Source: Devosia sp. MC521 (GTDB lineage Bacteria > Pseudomonadota > Alphaproteobacteria > Rhizobiales > Devosiaceae). Taken from it: a DNA stretch of 64,000 bases. A model generated the notes under the pieces. The model was given only the letters and a program-made list of their open reading frames with translations. It did no database searches and had not been told where the DNA came from. The position numbers and the translations under genes were made by a program. Shown here piece by piece: positions 48,940 through 58,911 of this stretch. Location: positions 2,513,001-2,577,000 of the forward strand of contig NZ_CP059902.1 in assembly GCF_014127105.1 (NCBI RefSeq), read 5' to 3'. The number at the start of each line of letters is the position of its first letter. Position 1 is the first letter of the stretch.

Positions 48940-50319
48940 GTGAACACAGCGATCGTTGCCGGATTACTCATCGTCCTGCTTGGTCTTGCTTACCAGCTCG
49001 GCTGGTCCAAGAGCCGCGCTCTCGCAACGCCAAACGGCGTTCGCGTCCATTCTCGTTCCCAATATCACGGCTCCCTCGCCGCGATTTGGACTCTGGTGCC
49101 TGCCGTTCTAGTGCTGGCCATCTGGGCCTTTTTCTCCCCCGGCGTCACCCATTGGTTCACGGTCTCGCAGATCCCAACGGATGTTCTCACGGGGCTCGAC
49201 CAAATGGGCCTCAACGCCCAACTCAAGCGCATTCAGGATATCGCCTCTGGCTTCGGTGTCACTGGCGAGCTTTTGCCGTTTGAACAAGCCGCTGGCGAAA
49301 ATCTGGGACGTTTCCAGCTTCTCTCATTTCTAATCATGCTGGCGTCGGCAGCCGGTCTTGGCATCCTAGGCCTAAACCTTGCCCGCCGCCGCATCAGCCC
49401 GCGCCTTCGCGCCCGAAACGAGGTTGAACGCGCCATTTCCTGGCTTCTGATCGCCTTCTCGGCCGTCGCGATCCTCACCACCGTAGGCATTGTTGCCTCG
49501 CTGGTCAGTGAAGCACTGCGCTTCTTTACCTTCGTCAATCCGCTCGATTTCTTCTTCGGCACCGTCTGGGCGCCAAAGTTCTCCTCCACCGGGGCGGGTG
49601 ATGCCGGGTCTTATGGCCTACTCCCTCTCCTGGGTGGTACGCTGATGATTTCAGCCATTGCCATGCTGGTTGCGGTACCGATCGGTCTGATGACCGCCAT
49701 CTACCTCAACCAATACGCCCATAAAAAAGTCCGCGCAGTCATCAAGCCAGTGATCGAAATCCTCGCGGGTATTCCAACCATTGTTTATGGCTTCTTCGCC
49801 CTCGTCACCGTCGGACCCTTCCTGCGCGACTTCGGCGCATCCATCGGCATCTCGATCAGCGCCACCAGCGCTCTGACTGCCGGCATCGTCATGGGCGTGA
49901 TGATCATCCCGTTCATCTCCTCCCTGTCCGACGACATTCTCAATCAGGTTCCGCGTACGCTCCGTGACGGTGCCTACGGCCTCGGTGCCACCCAATCCGA
50001 AGCCATCCGTAATGTGCTTCTGCCTGCAGCTCTCCCGGGCATTGTCGGCGCATTCCTCTTGGCCGTGTCCCGCGCCATTGGTGAAACCATGATCGTGGTT
50101 CTCGCTGCCGGTAACGCTCCAATCCTGCGCGGCAACCCGCTGGAGCCTGTCTCCACCATCACCGTGTCGATTGTTAATCAGCTGACCGGCGACACCGACT
50201 TCACCGGCCCGCAATCGCTGGTTGCCTTCGCCTTGGGCCTGACGCTCTTCGTCATGACCCTCTGCCTGAACATTGTCGCCCTCTACATTGTCCGTCGCTT
50301 CCGGGAGCAGTACGAATGA
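48940..50319 (+). CDS. pstC: Phosphate ABC transporter permease PstC
   Basis: A 459-residue permease. About 150 extra N-terminal residues with two or three helices precede the conserved six-helix permease core (from LLPLLGGTLMISAIAMLVAVPIG), which ends in the MetI-type loop EAIRNVLLPAALPGIVGA. The long form is usual in alphaproteobacteria. The start is GTG at 48940 with AAGGA nine bases upstream. It overlaps pstA by four bases. Confidence 0.94.
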   Translation: MNTAIVAGLLIVLLGLAYQLGWSKSRALATPNGVRVHSRSQYHGSLAAIWTLVPAVLVLAIWAFFSPGVTHWFTVSQIPTDVLTGLDQMGLNAQLKRIQDIASGFGVTGELLPFEQAAGENLGRFQLLSFLIMLASAAGLGILGLNLARRRISPRLRARNEVERAISWLLIAFSAVAILTTVGIVASLVSEALRFFTFVNPLDFFFGTVWAPKFSSTGAGDAGSYGLLPLLGGTLMISAIAMLVAVPIGLMTAIYLNQYAHKKVRAVIKPVIEILAGIPTIVYGFFALVTVGPFLRDFGASIGISISATSALTAGIVMGVMIIPFISSLSDDILNQVPRTLRDGAYGLGATQSEAIRNVLLPAALPGIVGAFLLAVSRAIGETMIVVLAAGNAPILRGNPLEPVSTITVSIVNQLTGDTDFTGPQSLVAFALGLTLFVMTLCLNIVALYIVRRFREQYE

Positions 50320-51671
50320 CCAACACTGTCCTCGACACTGCCGCCGAACGCCGTAAACGCGTCCGCGATGGACTGGCGCGCCGTCACCGCACCGAAAAGC
50401 TTTTCCGTGGCTTTGGCGTCGTCGCCATTGCACTCGCTCTTGGGTTCGTCGCCATTCTGTTCACCGACGTTCTCCGTAAGGGCGTTCCAGCGTTCATGCA
50501 GTCGAACCTGCATCTGGAAATCACCTACGATCCTGAACTGATCAAGATCGAGCCAGCCCCTGTCCGCACTGCCGGCCTGTCCGATGCTGAGTTTCATGCT
50601 GCCAACATGGCCTGGCAGCGTAAGCTCGCCATGCTCAACTGGAACAACGTCATTGAAGCCTCCCTGCGCAAAGCAGCGCCGGAAGGGTATGAGATTGACA
50701 CCCGTCAACTCCTGACCATTGCCGAGACCGACGCCCGTCACGAAGTCCGTGAGCGTCTCGTCGCCGACCCATCCCTGATGGGCCAAACCGTGCAGATGGA
50801 GCTTCTCGCTTCGGCCAATGCCGATAACTGGATCAAGGGCAATATTGACCGCAGCTTGGGCGACGGTCAGCAACAGCTCTCGGCCCCGGCGCGTGCTCTC
50901 ATCGACATTTTCGAAGAAGACGGCACCATCACGCAGGGTTTTGCATGGTCGCTGCTCTCCAGCGTTGATAGTCGCTCTGCTCCCGCATCGGCAGGCCTCC
51001 TGGGTGCCTTCATGGGTTCGCTCTGGATGATGCTGATTGTGGTTGTGCTCGCCGTGCCAATTGGCGTGGGCAGCGCGATCTATCTTGAAGAGTTCGCTCC
51101 CAAGTCGCGCCTTACCGACCTGATCGAAGTGAACATCAACAACCTCGCGGCTGTTCCCTCGATCGTCTTCGGTCTTCTGGGCGCCGCAGTGTTCATCAAC
51201 TGGTTCCGCCTCCCCATCTCTGCGCCCTTGGCTGGTGGACTCGTCCTCACCTTGATGACACTCCCGACCATCATCATTGCCACCCGCGCAGCATTGAAGG
51301 GCGTATCCCCGGCCCTGCGCCAGGCGGCGCTCGGCATGGGTGCCTCCAAGACGCAGATGGTGTTCCACCACGTGCTTCCCGTCACCTTCCCTTCGATCCT
51401 GACCGCCACCATCATCGGCGTCGCTCAGGCTCTGGGCGAAACCGCGCCGCTCCTCTTGATCGGCATGAACGCCTTCGTTGCGTCGGTCCCCGGAACCCCG
51501 CTCGATCAGGCGACCGCCCTCCCCGTTCAGATCTACCTCTGGCAGGGCAACGAAAACCGCAACTTCTTTGAAGCCCGCACCTCCGCCGCTATCATGGTCC
51601 TGCTGGCCTTCATGATCTCCCTCAATGCGATCGCGATCTTCCTCAGATCTCGCCTCGAAAAGCGCGCATAA
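50316..51671 (+). CDS. pstA: Phosphate ABC transporter permease PstA
   Basis: A 451-residue permease with an N-terminal extension (DUF3333 type): one helix near residue 40, then about 170 periplasmic residues, then the six-helix core ([20 protein letters not shown] onward) and the loop [17 protein letters not shown]. It is coupled to pstC by an ATGA overlap and precedes pstB by ten bases. Confidence 0.94.
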   Translation: MTNTVLDTAAERRKRVRDGLARRHRTEKLFRGFGVVAIALALGFVAILFTDVLRKGVPAFMQSNLHLEITYDPELIKIEPAPVRTAGLSDAEFHAANMAWQRKLAMLNWNNVIEASLRKAAPEGYEIDTRQLLTIAETDARHEVRERLVADPSLMGQTVQMELLASANADNWIKGNIDRSLGDGQQQLSAPARALIDIFEEDGTITQGFAWSLLSSVDSRSAPASAGLLGAFMGSLWMMLIVVVLAVPIGVGSAIYLEEFAPKSRLTDLIEVNINNLAAVPSIVFGLLGAAVFINWFRLPISAPLAGGLVLTLMTLPTIIIATRAALKGVSPALRQAALGMGASKTQMVFHHVLPVTFPSILTATIIGVAQALGETAPLLLIGMNAFVASVPGTPLDQATALPVQIYLWQGNENRNFFEARTSAAIMVLLAFMISLNAIAIFLRSRLEKRA

Positions 51672-51681
51672 GGATCACATA

Positions 51682-52518
51682 ATGGATATCCTTGCCTCCA
51701 AGGCCAAGACAGCCCACACTGCCCTCGGCGCAAATACGGATCTGTCTGAAATGATCGCGCATCCCATTCGTCTGACTGCCCGCGATGTCACCGTGCACTA
51801 TGGTGCCAAGCAAGCCTTGCACGGCATTTCCATTGACATCCCAGATCGCTCTGTCACCGCTTTCATCGGTCCATCGGGCTGCGGTAAGTCGACCTTCCTG
51901 CGCTGCATCAATCGCATGAACGACACCATTGAAGGCGCCAAGGTTGGCGGTAAAATCGAACTCGACGGTCAGGACATTTACGCGCCAGACCTTGACGTGG
52001 TTGAACTGCGCGCCCGCGTTGGCATGGTGTTCCAAAAGCCGAACCCGTTTCCGAAGTCGATTTACGACAACGTCGCCTACGGCCCACGCATTCACGGACT
52101 TGCCCGCAATAAGACCGATCTCGACGCTATCGTCACCTCCTCGCTGCAAAAGGCAGGTCTCTGGAACGAAGTGAAGGATCGCTTGCAGGAACCAGGCACC
52201 GGCCTGTCCGGCGGTCAGCAGCAACGTCTGTGCATTGCCCGCGCCATCGCCGTTGGCCCAGAAGTCATTCTCATGGACGAGCCCTGCTCGGCCCTCGACC
52301 CGATTGCAACCGCCATCATCGAAGAGCTCATTGACGAGCTGCGGACCAATTACACCATCGTCATCGTCACCCACTCGATGCAGCAGGCAGCCCGCGTCTC
52401 GCAAAAGACTGCCTTCTTCCACTTGGGTAATCTGATTGAACAGGGCGACACGGAAGACATCTTCACCAACCCTGTCCACAAGCAGACCCAAGACTACATC
52501 ATGGGCCGTATCGGTTAA
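51682..52518 (+). CDS. pstB: Phosphate ABC transporter ATP-binding protein
   Basis: A 278-residue ABC ATPase. Walker [10 protein letters not shown] is at 63-71, [17 protein letters not shown] is the PstB Q-loop signature, then [16 protein letters not shown] and Walker [16 protein letters not shown] at 51682 with AAGGA upstream is used; an open extension upstream overlaps pstA and is rejected. Confidence 0.97.
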   Translation: MDILASKAKTAHTALGANTDLSEMIAHPIRLTARDVTVHYGAKQALHGISIDIPDRSVTAFIGPSGCGKSTFLRCINRMNDTIEGAKVGGKIELDGQDIYAPDLDVVELRARVGMVFQKPNPFPKSIYDNVAYGPRIHGLARNKTDLDAIVTSSLQKAGLWNEVKDRLQEPGTGLSGGQQQRLCIARAIAVGPEVILMDEPCSALDPIATAIIEELIDELRTNYTIVIVTHSMQQAARVSQKTAFFHLGNLIEQGDTEDIFTNPVHKQTQDYIMGRIG

Positions 52519-52538
52519 TCTAAGGGGAGAGCACAGCC

Positions 52539-53252
52539 ATGCCACACAATACCGGCACAGAGCACATCGTTACCTCGTATAACGAAGAACTTCTCGCCCT
52601 CGCGCAGGCCATCGCCGAAATGGGTGGTCAGGTGGAAACGGCTGTCGAAAACGGCACGCGCGCCCTGCTCAAGCTCGACCGCGAACTGGCTGACGTGACC
52701 ATCATCGCCGACCAGCGCATTGACGACATGCAACGCAAAATCGACGAAATGGCCGTGTCCATGATCGCCCGTCGTCAGCCAATGGCGTCCGACCTGCGTT
52801 CGATCATCACCGCCATCCACGTGGCGTCGGATCTTGAGCGCGTTGGCGATATGGCCAAGCAATTGGCCCGCCGCTCGCTCAAGCTCGAAACGATCAACCT
52901 GCAGGCCTCGTTCTACAGCGGCGTCCGTAACATGACCGCTCTCGTGCTCGGTCAGCTCAAGGAGGCGCTCGACGCCTACGCCAATCGTGATGCGGAAGCT
53001 GCCGTTGACGTTTGCAATCGTGATGATGATGTCGACGCCATGCACACTTCCCTGTTCCGCGAACTCCTCACCTATATGATGGAAGATCCGCGCAACATCA
53101 CTTCTTGCACCCAGCTTTTGTTCTGCGCCAAGAGCCTTGAACGTGTAGGCGACCACGCAACCAATATCGCTGAACGCGCTTACTATCTTTCGACTGGTAA
53201 GCAGCTCACCAGCGACGTCCAAGAACTCCAACGTCAGCAGATCAAAGCCTAA
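52539..53252 (+). CDS. phoU: Phosphate signalling protein PhoU
   Basis: A 237-residue all-helical PhoU made of two three-helix repeats, each with a metal-binding E/DxxxD-type motif: HVASDLERVGDMAKQLAR in the first and CAKSLERVGDHATNIAER in the second. It links Pst to PhoR-PhoB control. It lies 20 bases after pstB. Confidence 0.96.
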   Translation: MPHNTGTEHIVTSYNEELLALAQAIAEMGGQVETAVENGTRALLKLDRELADVTIIADQRIDDMQRKIDEMAVSMIARRQPMASDLRSIITAIHVASDLERVGDMAKQLARRSLKLETINLQASFYSGVRNMTALVLGQLKEALDAYANRDAEAAVDVCNRDDDVDAMHTSLFRELLTYMMEDPRNITSCTQLLFCAKSLERVGDHATNIAERAYYLSTGKQLTSDVQELQRQQIKA

Positions 53253-53260
53253 GCGCCAAT

Positions 53261-53290
53261 TTCGTCACGTCGCCCAATCGGCGTGACGAA
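53261..53290 (+). promoter_or_regulatory. Hairpin between phoU and phoB
   Basis: A perfect 9-bp stem TTCGTCACG / CGTGACGAA with a 12-base loop, 8 bases after the phoU stop. There is no T-run. The arms contain GTCAC, so it may also be read as a half-site pair in inverted orientation. Confidence 0.4.
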
Positions 53291-53351
53291 CTCTTCGAAA
53301 ATCCCCTATATTGAGTAACGGTCCCTACGGGCCGATTGACGGAGCACGCCC

Positions 53352-54053
53352 ATGCCCGCGACGATCCTTGTTGTCGAAGACGAAGCCGACATCTCCCTGC
53401 TCCTGCAATACAATCTGCAGGCTGAAGGCTTTGATGTCGTCACAGCGGAAACCGGCGATGAAGCGCACCACGCCATCGCAGAACGCGTCCCTGACCTGAT
53501 CTTGCTCGATTGGATGTTACCCGAAGTTTCCGGCATCGAAATCTGCCGTCGCCTGCGTGCGCGTGAAGAAACCGCCCGCGTTCCAATTATTATGCTCACG
53601 GCCCGCGGCGAAGAAGAAGAGCGCGTACGCGGTCTCACCACCGGCGCAGACGATTACATCGTCAAGCCATTCTCTGTCCCCGAACTCGTCGCCCGTATTC
53701 AAGCGCTGCTGCGCCGGGCGAGCCCAAGCCTTGTGACGAACGCGCTTAAGGTTGGTGAGCTTGAGCTAGACCGCACCACTCACCGCGTCAGCCGTGGGTC
53801 CCGAGACATTCACCTTGGGCCGACAGAATATCGCCTGCTCGAATACCTCATGACCCATCCGGGCCGCGTCTACACCCGCGAGCAGCTTCTCGACGGCGTT
53901 TGGGGCAATGACGTCTATGTCGACGAACGCACTGTGGACGTCCATATCGGCCGCCTCCGCCGCGCCATCAACCGTGGCAAGGAAGCCGACCCCATCCGCA
54001 CGGTCCGCGGCGCCGGCTACTCCTTCGACGAACGCTTCTCGCAACTGGCTTAG
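53352..54053 (+). CDS. phoB: Phosphate regulon response regulator
   Basis: A 233-residue OmpR-type response regulator. Receiver residues D10/E11, phosphorylation site D53 (LLDWMLPE), T83 and K105 (VKPFS) are present. The C-terminal winged helix has GPTEYRLLEYLMTHPGRVYTREQLL and RTVDVHIGRLRRAI. Position after phoU identifies it as PhoB. GGAG seven bases before the ATG. The cognate kinase phoR is not in the window. Confidence 0.94.
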   Translation: MPATILVVEDEADISLLLQYNLQAEGFDVVTAETGDEAHHAIAERVPDLILLDWMLPEVSGIEICRRLRAREETARVPIIMLTARGEEEERVRGLTTGADDYIVKPFSVPELVARIQALLRRASPSLVTNALKVGELELDRTTHRVSRGSRDIHLGPTEYRLLEYLMTHPGRVYTREQLLDGVWGNDVYVDERTVDVHIGRLRRAINRGKEADPIRTVRGAGYSFDERFSQLA

Positions 54054-54220
54054 ATCGCGTGCCCTTAGGCACAACAAGGTCTGACACTCGGCACTGTTTT
54101 CTGGTCACCGCAAGTCGCCGCTGATCAGAAAAAAGCCAAAAAATCTCTCTGCGCGGGGCGCATCGAAACTGTTTTGCGTGTTCTACGAGGCCCAATAACG
54201 CAATCCACCAAATCAGACGC

Positions 54221-54248
54221 TTGACGTGTAAAGTCCTTTCATATCATA
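54221..54248 (+). promoter_or_regulatory. Candidate promoter of the autotransporter gene
   Basis: TTGACG at 54221-54226 is followed 15-17 bases later by TATCATAG. The region from 54120 to 54300 is AT-rich compared with its surroundings. The spacing of the -10 is not ideal. Confidence 0.35.
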
Positions 54249-54321
54249 GAATTAACCATAATATTCTTCGTGTCTCCTGATTTGTTGAGCAGCGCCAAAA
54301 GCTGCAGATTGCCGCGCCACT

Positions 54322-56349
54322 ATGTTGTCAAAGCCAATTGCCGTTGTACCGGCGATCGTCGCCCTACTTGCTGCTACCAATATCACCGCAGCGCAGGCCC
54401 GAGATATCACCATCAGTGAAGGTCAAACCGGAGGTGCTCAGAGCCTTTCCGGGATCGGGGACACGCTCTTTATCGCAAGTGGTGGCACCTTGGACTCCAC
54501 AAGCAACGTGATTTCCATCACCGGCTTGGATACGGTGATCACGAACTACGGTACGATCGAAAATCGCGGAAGCGCCACCTACGCGCTGGAAACGCTGGCA
54601 GCTAACACGCGAGTGGTCAATCACGGCGGCATCTTCTCCTACGAAGACTGCTCCTATGGCGTCTACGCCACTGGTGATTATTTCACACTCACCAACACCG
54701 GAACGATTGAGACCAAGGGCAGCTGGGCGGGCACAGGTATCCAGGTCGAAAACAGCGCCAATAATGTGCTCAATGTGACGTTGGACAATAGTGGCAGCAT
54801 CATCACCCACGGCACACAATCCCACGGTATTAGCCTTTACGGCACCAGTTCACGCATCACCAATACGGGCAACATTAGGACAGCGGACCACGGCAGCGCC
54901 GGTATCTATGTCTACTCCCCCACGACCCAAAGTGATATTGTCATCACCAACTCCGGGACCATCCATGCAAAGGGTGGAGAGTACCAAACCTCTTCTGGCG
55001 GCTACGTCCAGAGCCATGGCATCCAAACCAATGCCGCCAATGTTCACATCATCAACAGCGGCACCGTAATCAGCGAACAGTTCGACGCTTTCGCAATGGG
55101 CTTTGCCAATAGCAAACTTACGCTCTTGCCCGGCTCTGTGGTTTCTGGTGGCATTCGCTTCTCGCAGGCTGCAACGGGCTCTCTCGAAATCGGCAACGGC
55201 CTTGAAGGCGTTATCAAGATCACTGGAGAGTTGCGCGACGATCAGATCGAAACGCATGGCCAGGCCTATACCCGCGCTGTCACAACCGAAGCCACTGAGC
55301 ACCGCCGCAATGGCGATGCCGCGACGAGCACCTACACAACCTTCACCGTTGTTTCCACCGCCTCCATCGAAGCGGCCAACACCGCGACTGTTCAAACTGC
55401 TAGCACTGTAATATCCAATATCGCCAACCATACTGGCGATCGCCGTCAAAGCCTGCCGCGCAGCACCTCGGCTCTGGGCTATGCTCCGTCCCCGGCGACA
55501 CCAGACTTCCCTGATTTTGCCCCTAGCGACGATTTTGGCGCATGGGCCAGCGCTTATGGCGAACTCACTGCCCCAGCTTCGGGCAAGACCGGCTCCAAGT
55601 CCTTGCAAGGTGGTGCACTGGTTGGCTCAGACGTAAAACTCTCTGATGATAGCCTCGCGGGGCTTTTCGTTGGCCTCGGTCGTGGCCACGTCGAGACGGT
55701 TTCCAAGTCCGAACTCGATGTCACGTCTCTGCTCGGCGGCGGCTATGCCTCGCTGGCTGTTGGGTCCGTGTTCATCGACATCAACGCGACGCTTGGCGTT
55801 TCCGCCAATGACAGCGCGCGCCGCTTCGTCAACAACACGGTCGCAGCAGGGTATGAAACAGCCTATGCCAACTATGTTAGCATGTTCGCCAGTCCGTCGA
55901 TCAAACTCGGCATGGACCAGGATCTCGGCTTCGCTCGCCTAACTCCGAGCGTCACCTTGACCTATACTGGCATTCATCAGGCTGGTTATTCGGAATCAGG
56001 CTCCTCTGCCAATGTCACCATGGGTTCCAGCTTCTCGCACCTGCTCAATGCCCGTGCAGAACTTGAACTCGGCACTATCGACCTCGGCGAAGCGGGCAGT
56101 GGCTGGAGTGGCAGCGCCAAGATTGGTGCCGATGGCACATTGACCTATGGCGGCACGACCGATGCTCAAGTGCTCGGCACGACACTAAGCCTTGCGGGCA
56201 ACTCGACCAATGCCGCGCGCGGCTTCATCGGTGCCAATGCCCAATACCAGTCCGGCACCTACAGTTTTACCGCCGGCACAGAACTCGGCCTCAACACCCA
56301 AGGCATGGTCTCGGCCAGCCTACGCGGCGGTGTCGGAATGCGTTTCTAA
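54322..56349 (+). CDS. Autotransporter (type Va secretion) outer-membrane protein
   Basis: A 675-residue protein. Signal peptide residues 1-27 end AAQARD. The passenger (28-390) has repeated xTNxGxI units (TNYGTIENRG, TNTGTIETKG, DNSGSIITHG, TNTGNIRTAD, TNSGTIHAKG, INSGTVISE), typical of a right-handed beta helix. A linker with Pro-rich PSPATPDFPDFAPSDD leads to the autotransporter beta-barrel (about 405-675), starting FGAWASAYGEL and ending GGVGMRF with the terminal Phe needed for Bam insertion. The passenger role is unknown, with adhesin or surface structure likely. It stands alone. Confidence 0.92.
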   Translation: MLSKPIAVVPAIVALLAATNITAAQARDITISEGQTGGAQSLSGIGDTLFIASGGTLDSTSNVISITGLDTVITNYGTIENRGSATYALETLAANTRVVNHGGIFSYEDCSYGVYATGDYFTLTNTGTIETKGSWAGTGIQVENSANNVLNVTLDNSGSIITHGTQSHGISLYGTSSRITNTGNIRTADHGSAGIYVYSPTTQSDIVITNSGTIHAKGGEYQTSSGGYVQSHGIQTNAANVHIINSGTVISEQFDAFAMGFANSKLTLLPGSVVSGGIRFSQAATGSLEIGNGLEGVIKITGELRDDQIETHGQAYTRAVTTEATEHRRNGDAATSTYTTFTVVSTASIEAANTATVQTASTVISNIANHTGDRRQSLPRSTSALGYAPSPATPDFPDFAPSDDFGAWASAYGELTAPASGKTGSKSLQGGALVGSDVKLSDDSLAGLFVGLGRGHVETVSKSELDVTSLLGGGYASLAVGSVFIDINATLGVSANDSARRFVNNTVAAGYETAYANYVSMFASPSIKLGMDQDLGFARLTPSVTLTYTGIHQAGYSESGSSANVTMGSSFSHLLNARAELELGTIDLGEAGSGWSGSAKIGADGTLTYGGTTDAQVLGTTLSLAGNSTNAARGFIGANAQYQSGTYSFTAGTELGLNTQGMVSASLRGGVGMRF

Positions 56350-56480
56350 AGCCAGCAGTTGTCTCCAACTCAAATCGCTCGCCACTGGCGGGCGATATTG
56401 GTTTCGACGTGGTTCACGTTCTCGCTGTACGTTCCTCACAGCTCAGCTAGTCTCCTAGCAACCATTTGAGTCGGAACTTC

Positions 56481-56978
56481 ATGACGTCCTTTTCAACGCA
56501 GCGGGTCAACCCGCTCTACCTGCTCGCTGCGTTCGCCAGTGGGTGCTTACTCACCCTCGCAGTTTTCTTTAACGGTGAGGCCGGTCGCTATGGCGGCGGC
56601 ATCTTTTCATCGTGGCAGGCTCATGGTGTCGGCACGGTCGTTGCAATGCTGCTGCTCGCCATCATATGGCGCAAGGAACGCGCCAAAGCCGCCGCTGCCA
56701 AGGCCATTTATGGCAAGGCCCCCCTCTGGGCCTATCTCGGGGGCGTGTTTGGTGGTTTGACCGTTATTCTAACGTCCTACTCAGTCAATTCGCCCATCGC
56801 CTTGGGCGGCACTTTGGCGATTGGCCTCGTGGGTCAGTTCGCGCTTTCGCTTGCCGCTGATCACTGGGGGCTGCTGGGCTTGCCGAAGCGCAAGCTCGAC
56901 CTGCGCGACGGCGCCGCCGTACTACTGATTTCCGCTGGTAGCATGATCATCATTCTCTTCGGCGTCGGTGCAGCATGA
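56481..56978 (+). CDS. YdcZ/DUF606-family membrane transporter, first half
   Basis: A 165-residue protein with five helices, of the DUF606 (YdcZ) branch of the drug/metabolite transporter superfamily. Helices carry GCLLTLAVFFNGEAGRYGG and VFGGLTVILTSYSVN. ATG at 56481 has GGA seven bases upstream; an in-frame TTG at 56466 is rejected. It is coupled by an ATGA overlap to a second gene of the same family, so the two probably act as a heterodimer. Substrate unknown. Confidence 0.85.
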   Translation: MTSFSTQRVNPLYLLAAFASGCLLTLAVFFNGEAGRYGGGIFSSWQAHGVGTVVAMLLLAIIWRKERAKAAAAKAIYGKAPLWAYLGGVFGGLTVILTSYSVNSPIALGGTLAIGLVGQFALSLAADHWGLLGLPKRKLDLRDGAAVLLISAGSMIIILFGVGAA

Positions 56979-57412
56979 TCGGCCCCATTATCTCTGCCTT
57001 CGTGATCGGCCTGCTGATCATCCTCAGCCGTCAGGTCAATGGGCGCGTCTCCGTCTCCACCACCCCACTCATTTCGTCCTTTTGGAACCATATCGTCGGC
57101 TTCGTGTTCATGACCATCCTCGGTCTTGCCGTGGGTGGGCTCATTCCAGAAAACATCGGCGATATTCCGCTCTGGGTATATTCGGGCGGCGCAATCGGCG
57201 TGATCTTTGTCGCCGCAGGCTCTTTCCTCATCACCAAGATTGGCGCGACCAATACAACCCTATTACTCATTGCTGGTCAGATGATTTCGAGTGTCGTTCT
57301 CGACATGCTGCGCGGCGTACCCCTGACCATGTGGGCGAGCGTCCTGGGCATTGTGCTAATCCTTGCAGGCATGGCGCTGACCCAACGTCCCGCTAAAGAC
57401 CAAGCCGAATAA
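56975..57412 (+). CDS. YdcZ/DUF606-family membrane transporter, second half
   Basis: A 145-residue protein with five helices of the same family as the previous gene. It starts MIGPIISAFVIGLLIILSRQ with VNGRVSVSTTPLISSFWNH in loop and helix 2, and GGAIGVIFVAAGSFLITKIGATNTTLL further on. It overlaps the upstream gene by four bases and ends 5 bp before a shared terminator. Confidence 0.85.
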   Translation: MIGPIISAFVIGLLIILSRQVNGRVSVSTTPLISSFWNHIVGFVFMTILGLAVGGLIPENIGDIPLWVYSGGAIGVIFVAAGSFLITKIGATNTTLLLIAGQMISSVVLDMLRGVPLTMWASVLGIVLILAGMALTQRPAKDQAE

Positions 57413-57436
57413 AAAAACGGGGCCCGAAGGCCCCGT
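57411..57436 (-). terminator. UUCG-capped bidirectional terminator
   Basis: On the minus strand ACGGGGCC-TTCG-GGCCCCGT is followed by a run of seven Ts, serving the aldehyde dehydrogenase gene. On the plus strand the A-run and stem may also end the YdcZ pair. Confidence 0.87.
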
Positions 57437-57449
57437 TCGCATTTCCTAT

Positions 57450-58889
57450 TTAGCCGGCAGCTGTGTAAGCCGTCTTCACCACGGTGAAGAATTCTGCCGC
57501 ATAACGGCCCTGCTCGCGGGGGCCGTAGCTCGATCCCTTGCGACCACCAAACGGCACGTGGAAGTCCACCCCGGCCGTCGGCACATTGACCATCACCATG
57601 CCCGCTTCGACATTGCGCTTAAAGTGCGTCGAGTATTTGAGCGAGGTGGTGACAATGCCTGCCGACAGACCGAACTCGGTGTCGTTACAGATCGCCAGAC
57701 CTTCTTCGTAATCCTTGACCTTGATCACCGCTGCAACCGGCCCGAATATCTCTTCGCGCGCGATGCGCATGGAATTGGTCGCTTCAGTGAACAGCGCGGG
57801 CTGCAGGAAGTAGCCCTCTGTATCCTTCTGCACACGACCACCACCCGCGACGAGTTTCGCGCCCTCGGCCTGACCAATTGCGATGTAATCGGTGTCCTGC
57901 TTGAGCTGGCTCGGATCGACGACTGGCCCGATTTCGGTATCCTTGTCGAGCGCCGCGCCAACACGCAGATTGCGCGTGCGCTCAGCCAAATCTTCGACGA
58001 ACTTGTCGTGAATACCTTCCGTGACAATCACGCGGCTGGATGCCGTGCACCGCTGGCCGGTCGAGAAGAAGGCCGACTGCGCCACGCTCTCGACGGCGAC
58101 TTTGAGGTCCGCATCATCGAGCACCAAAACCGGGTTCTTGCCGCCCATTTCCAGCTGGAACTTACGATTGTGCTTGATCGAGGCTTCCGCCACGCGACGG
58201 CCAGTGCCAACCGAACCGGTAAAGCTAAGCGCCGCGACATCAGGGCTATCCAGCAGTGTCTGCCCGACGACAGAGCCCTTGCCCATGACCAGATTAAGAA
58301 CACCCTTCGGCAGGCCCGCGCGCTGCAGAATGTCGACAATTGCCCAGGTGGAAGCTGGCACCAAATCCGCGGGCTTGATGACAACCGTGTTGCCATAAGC
58401 GAGCGCTGGAGCAATCTTCCATGCCGGGATCGCAATGGGGAAGTTCCAAGGCGTGATAATCCCCACGACGCCAATTGGCTCGCGGGTGATTTCAACGCCA
58501 ACGCCCGGACGAACCGAAGCCATAACTTCGCCTGTCAGACGCAGCACTTCGCCCGAGAAAAAGTCAAAGATCTGCGCAGCGCGGGTCACTTCGCCAATTG
58601 CTTCTGGCAGTGTCTTGCCTTCTTCGCGCGCCAACAGCTCGCCCAGTTCGGCCTTGCGCGCCAAAATCTCGTCGGACGCTTTGCGCAGAATGCCATGACG
58701 CTCAAGCAGCCCTGAACGCGACCATGCTGGGAATGCGGCCTTAGCTGCCGCGATCGCCGCTGTTGTGTCGTCAACTGATGCGCGCGCATAGACGCCCACA
58801 ACATCCGAAAGGTTGGATGGGTTGATGTTTTCTACGCCGTCAGAGCCGACCCACTCGCCGTCGATAAGGTTCTTAAACAGTTCAGTCAT
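57450..58889 (-). CDS. NAD(P)-dependent aldehyde dehydrogenase (2-oxoglutarate semialdehyde type, xylA-like)
   Basis: A 479-residue ALDH. N149 (TPWNFP), E247 (LEMGGKNP) and catalytic C281 (GQRCTASSR) are all present. ATG at 58889 with AAAGG upstream is used instead of an open extension of about 50 codons. The upstream gene encodes a XylX-like FAH-fold dehydratase, the same order as xylX-xylA in Caulobacter, so the likely substrate is 2,5-dioxopentanoate (2-oxoglutarate semialdehyde), yielding 2-oxoglutarate. Sequence alone would only say ALDH. Confidence 0.88.
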   Translation of the reverse strand: MTELFKNLIDGEWVGSDGVENINPSNLSDVVGVYARASVDDTTAAIAAAKAAFPAWSRSGLLERHGILRKASDEILARKAELGELLAREEGKTLPEAIGEVTRAAQIFDFFSGEVLRLTGEVMASVRPGVGVEITREPIGVVGIITPWNFPIAIPAWKIAPALAYGNTVVIKPADLVPASTWAIVDILQRAGLPKGVLNLVMGKGSVVGQTLLDSPDVAALSFTGSVGTGRRVAEASIKHNRKFQLEMGGKNPVLVLDDADLKVAVESVAQSAFFSTGQRCTASSRVIVTEGIHDKFVEDLAERTRNLRVGAALDKDTEIGPVVDPSQLKQDTDYIAIGQAEGAKLVAGGGRVQKDTEGYFLQPALFTEATNSMRIAREEIFGPVAAVIKVKDYEEGLAICNDTEFGLSAGIVTTSLKYSTHFKRNVEAGMVMVNVPTAGVDFHVPFGGRKGSSYGPREQGRYAAEFFTVVKTAYTAAG

Positions 58890-58911
58890 GAATGTGCCTT
58901 TCAGCAATGGG

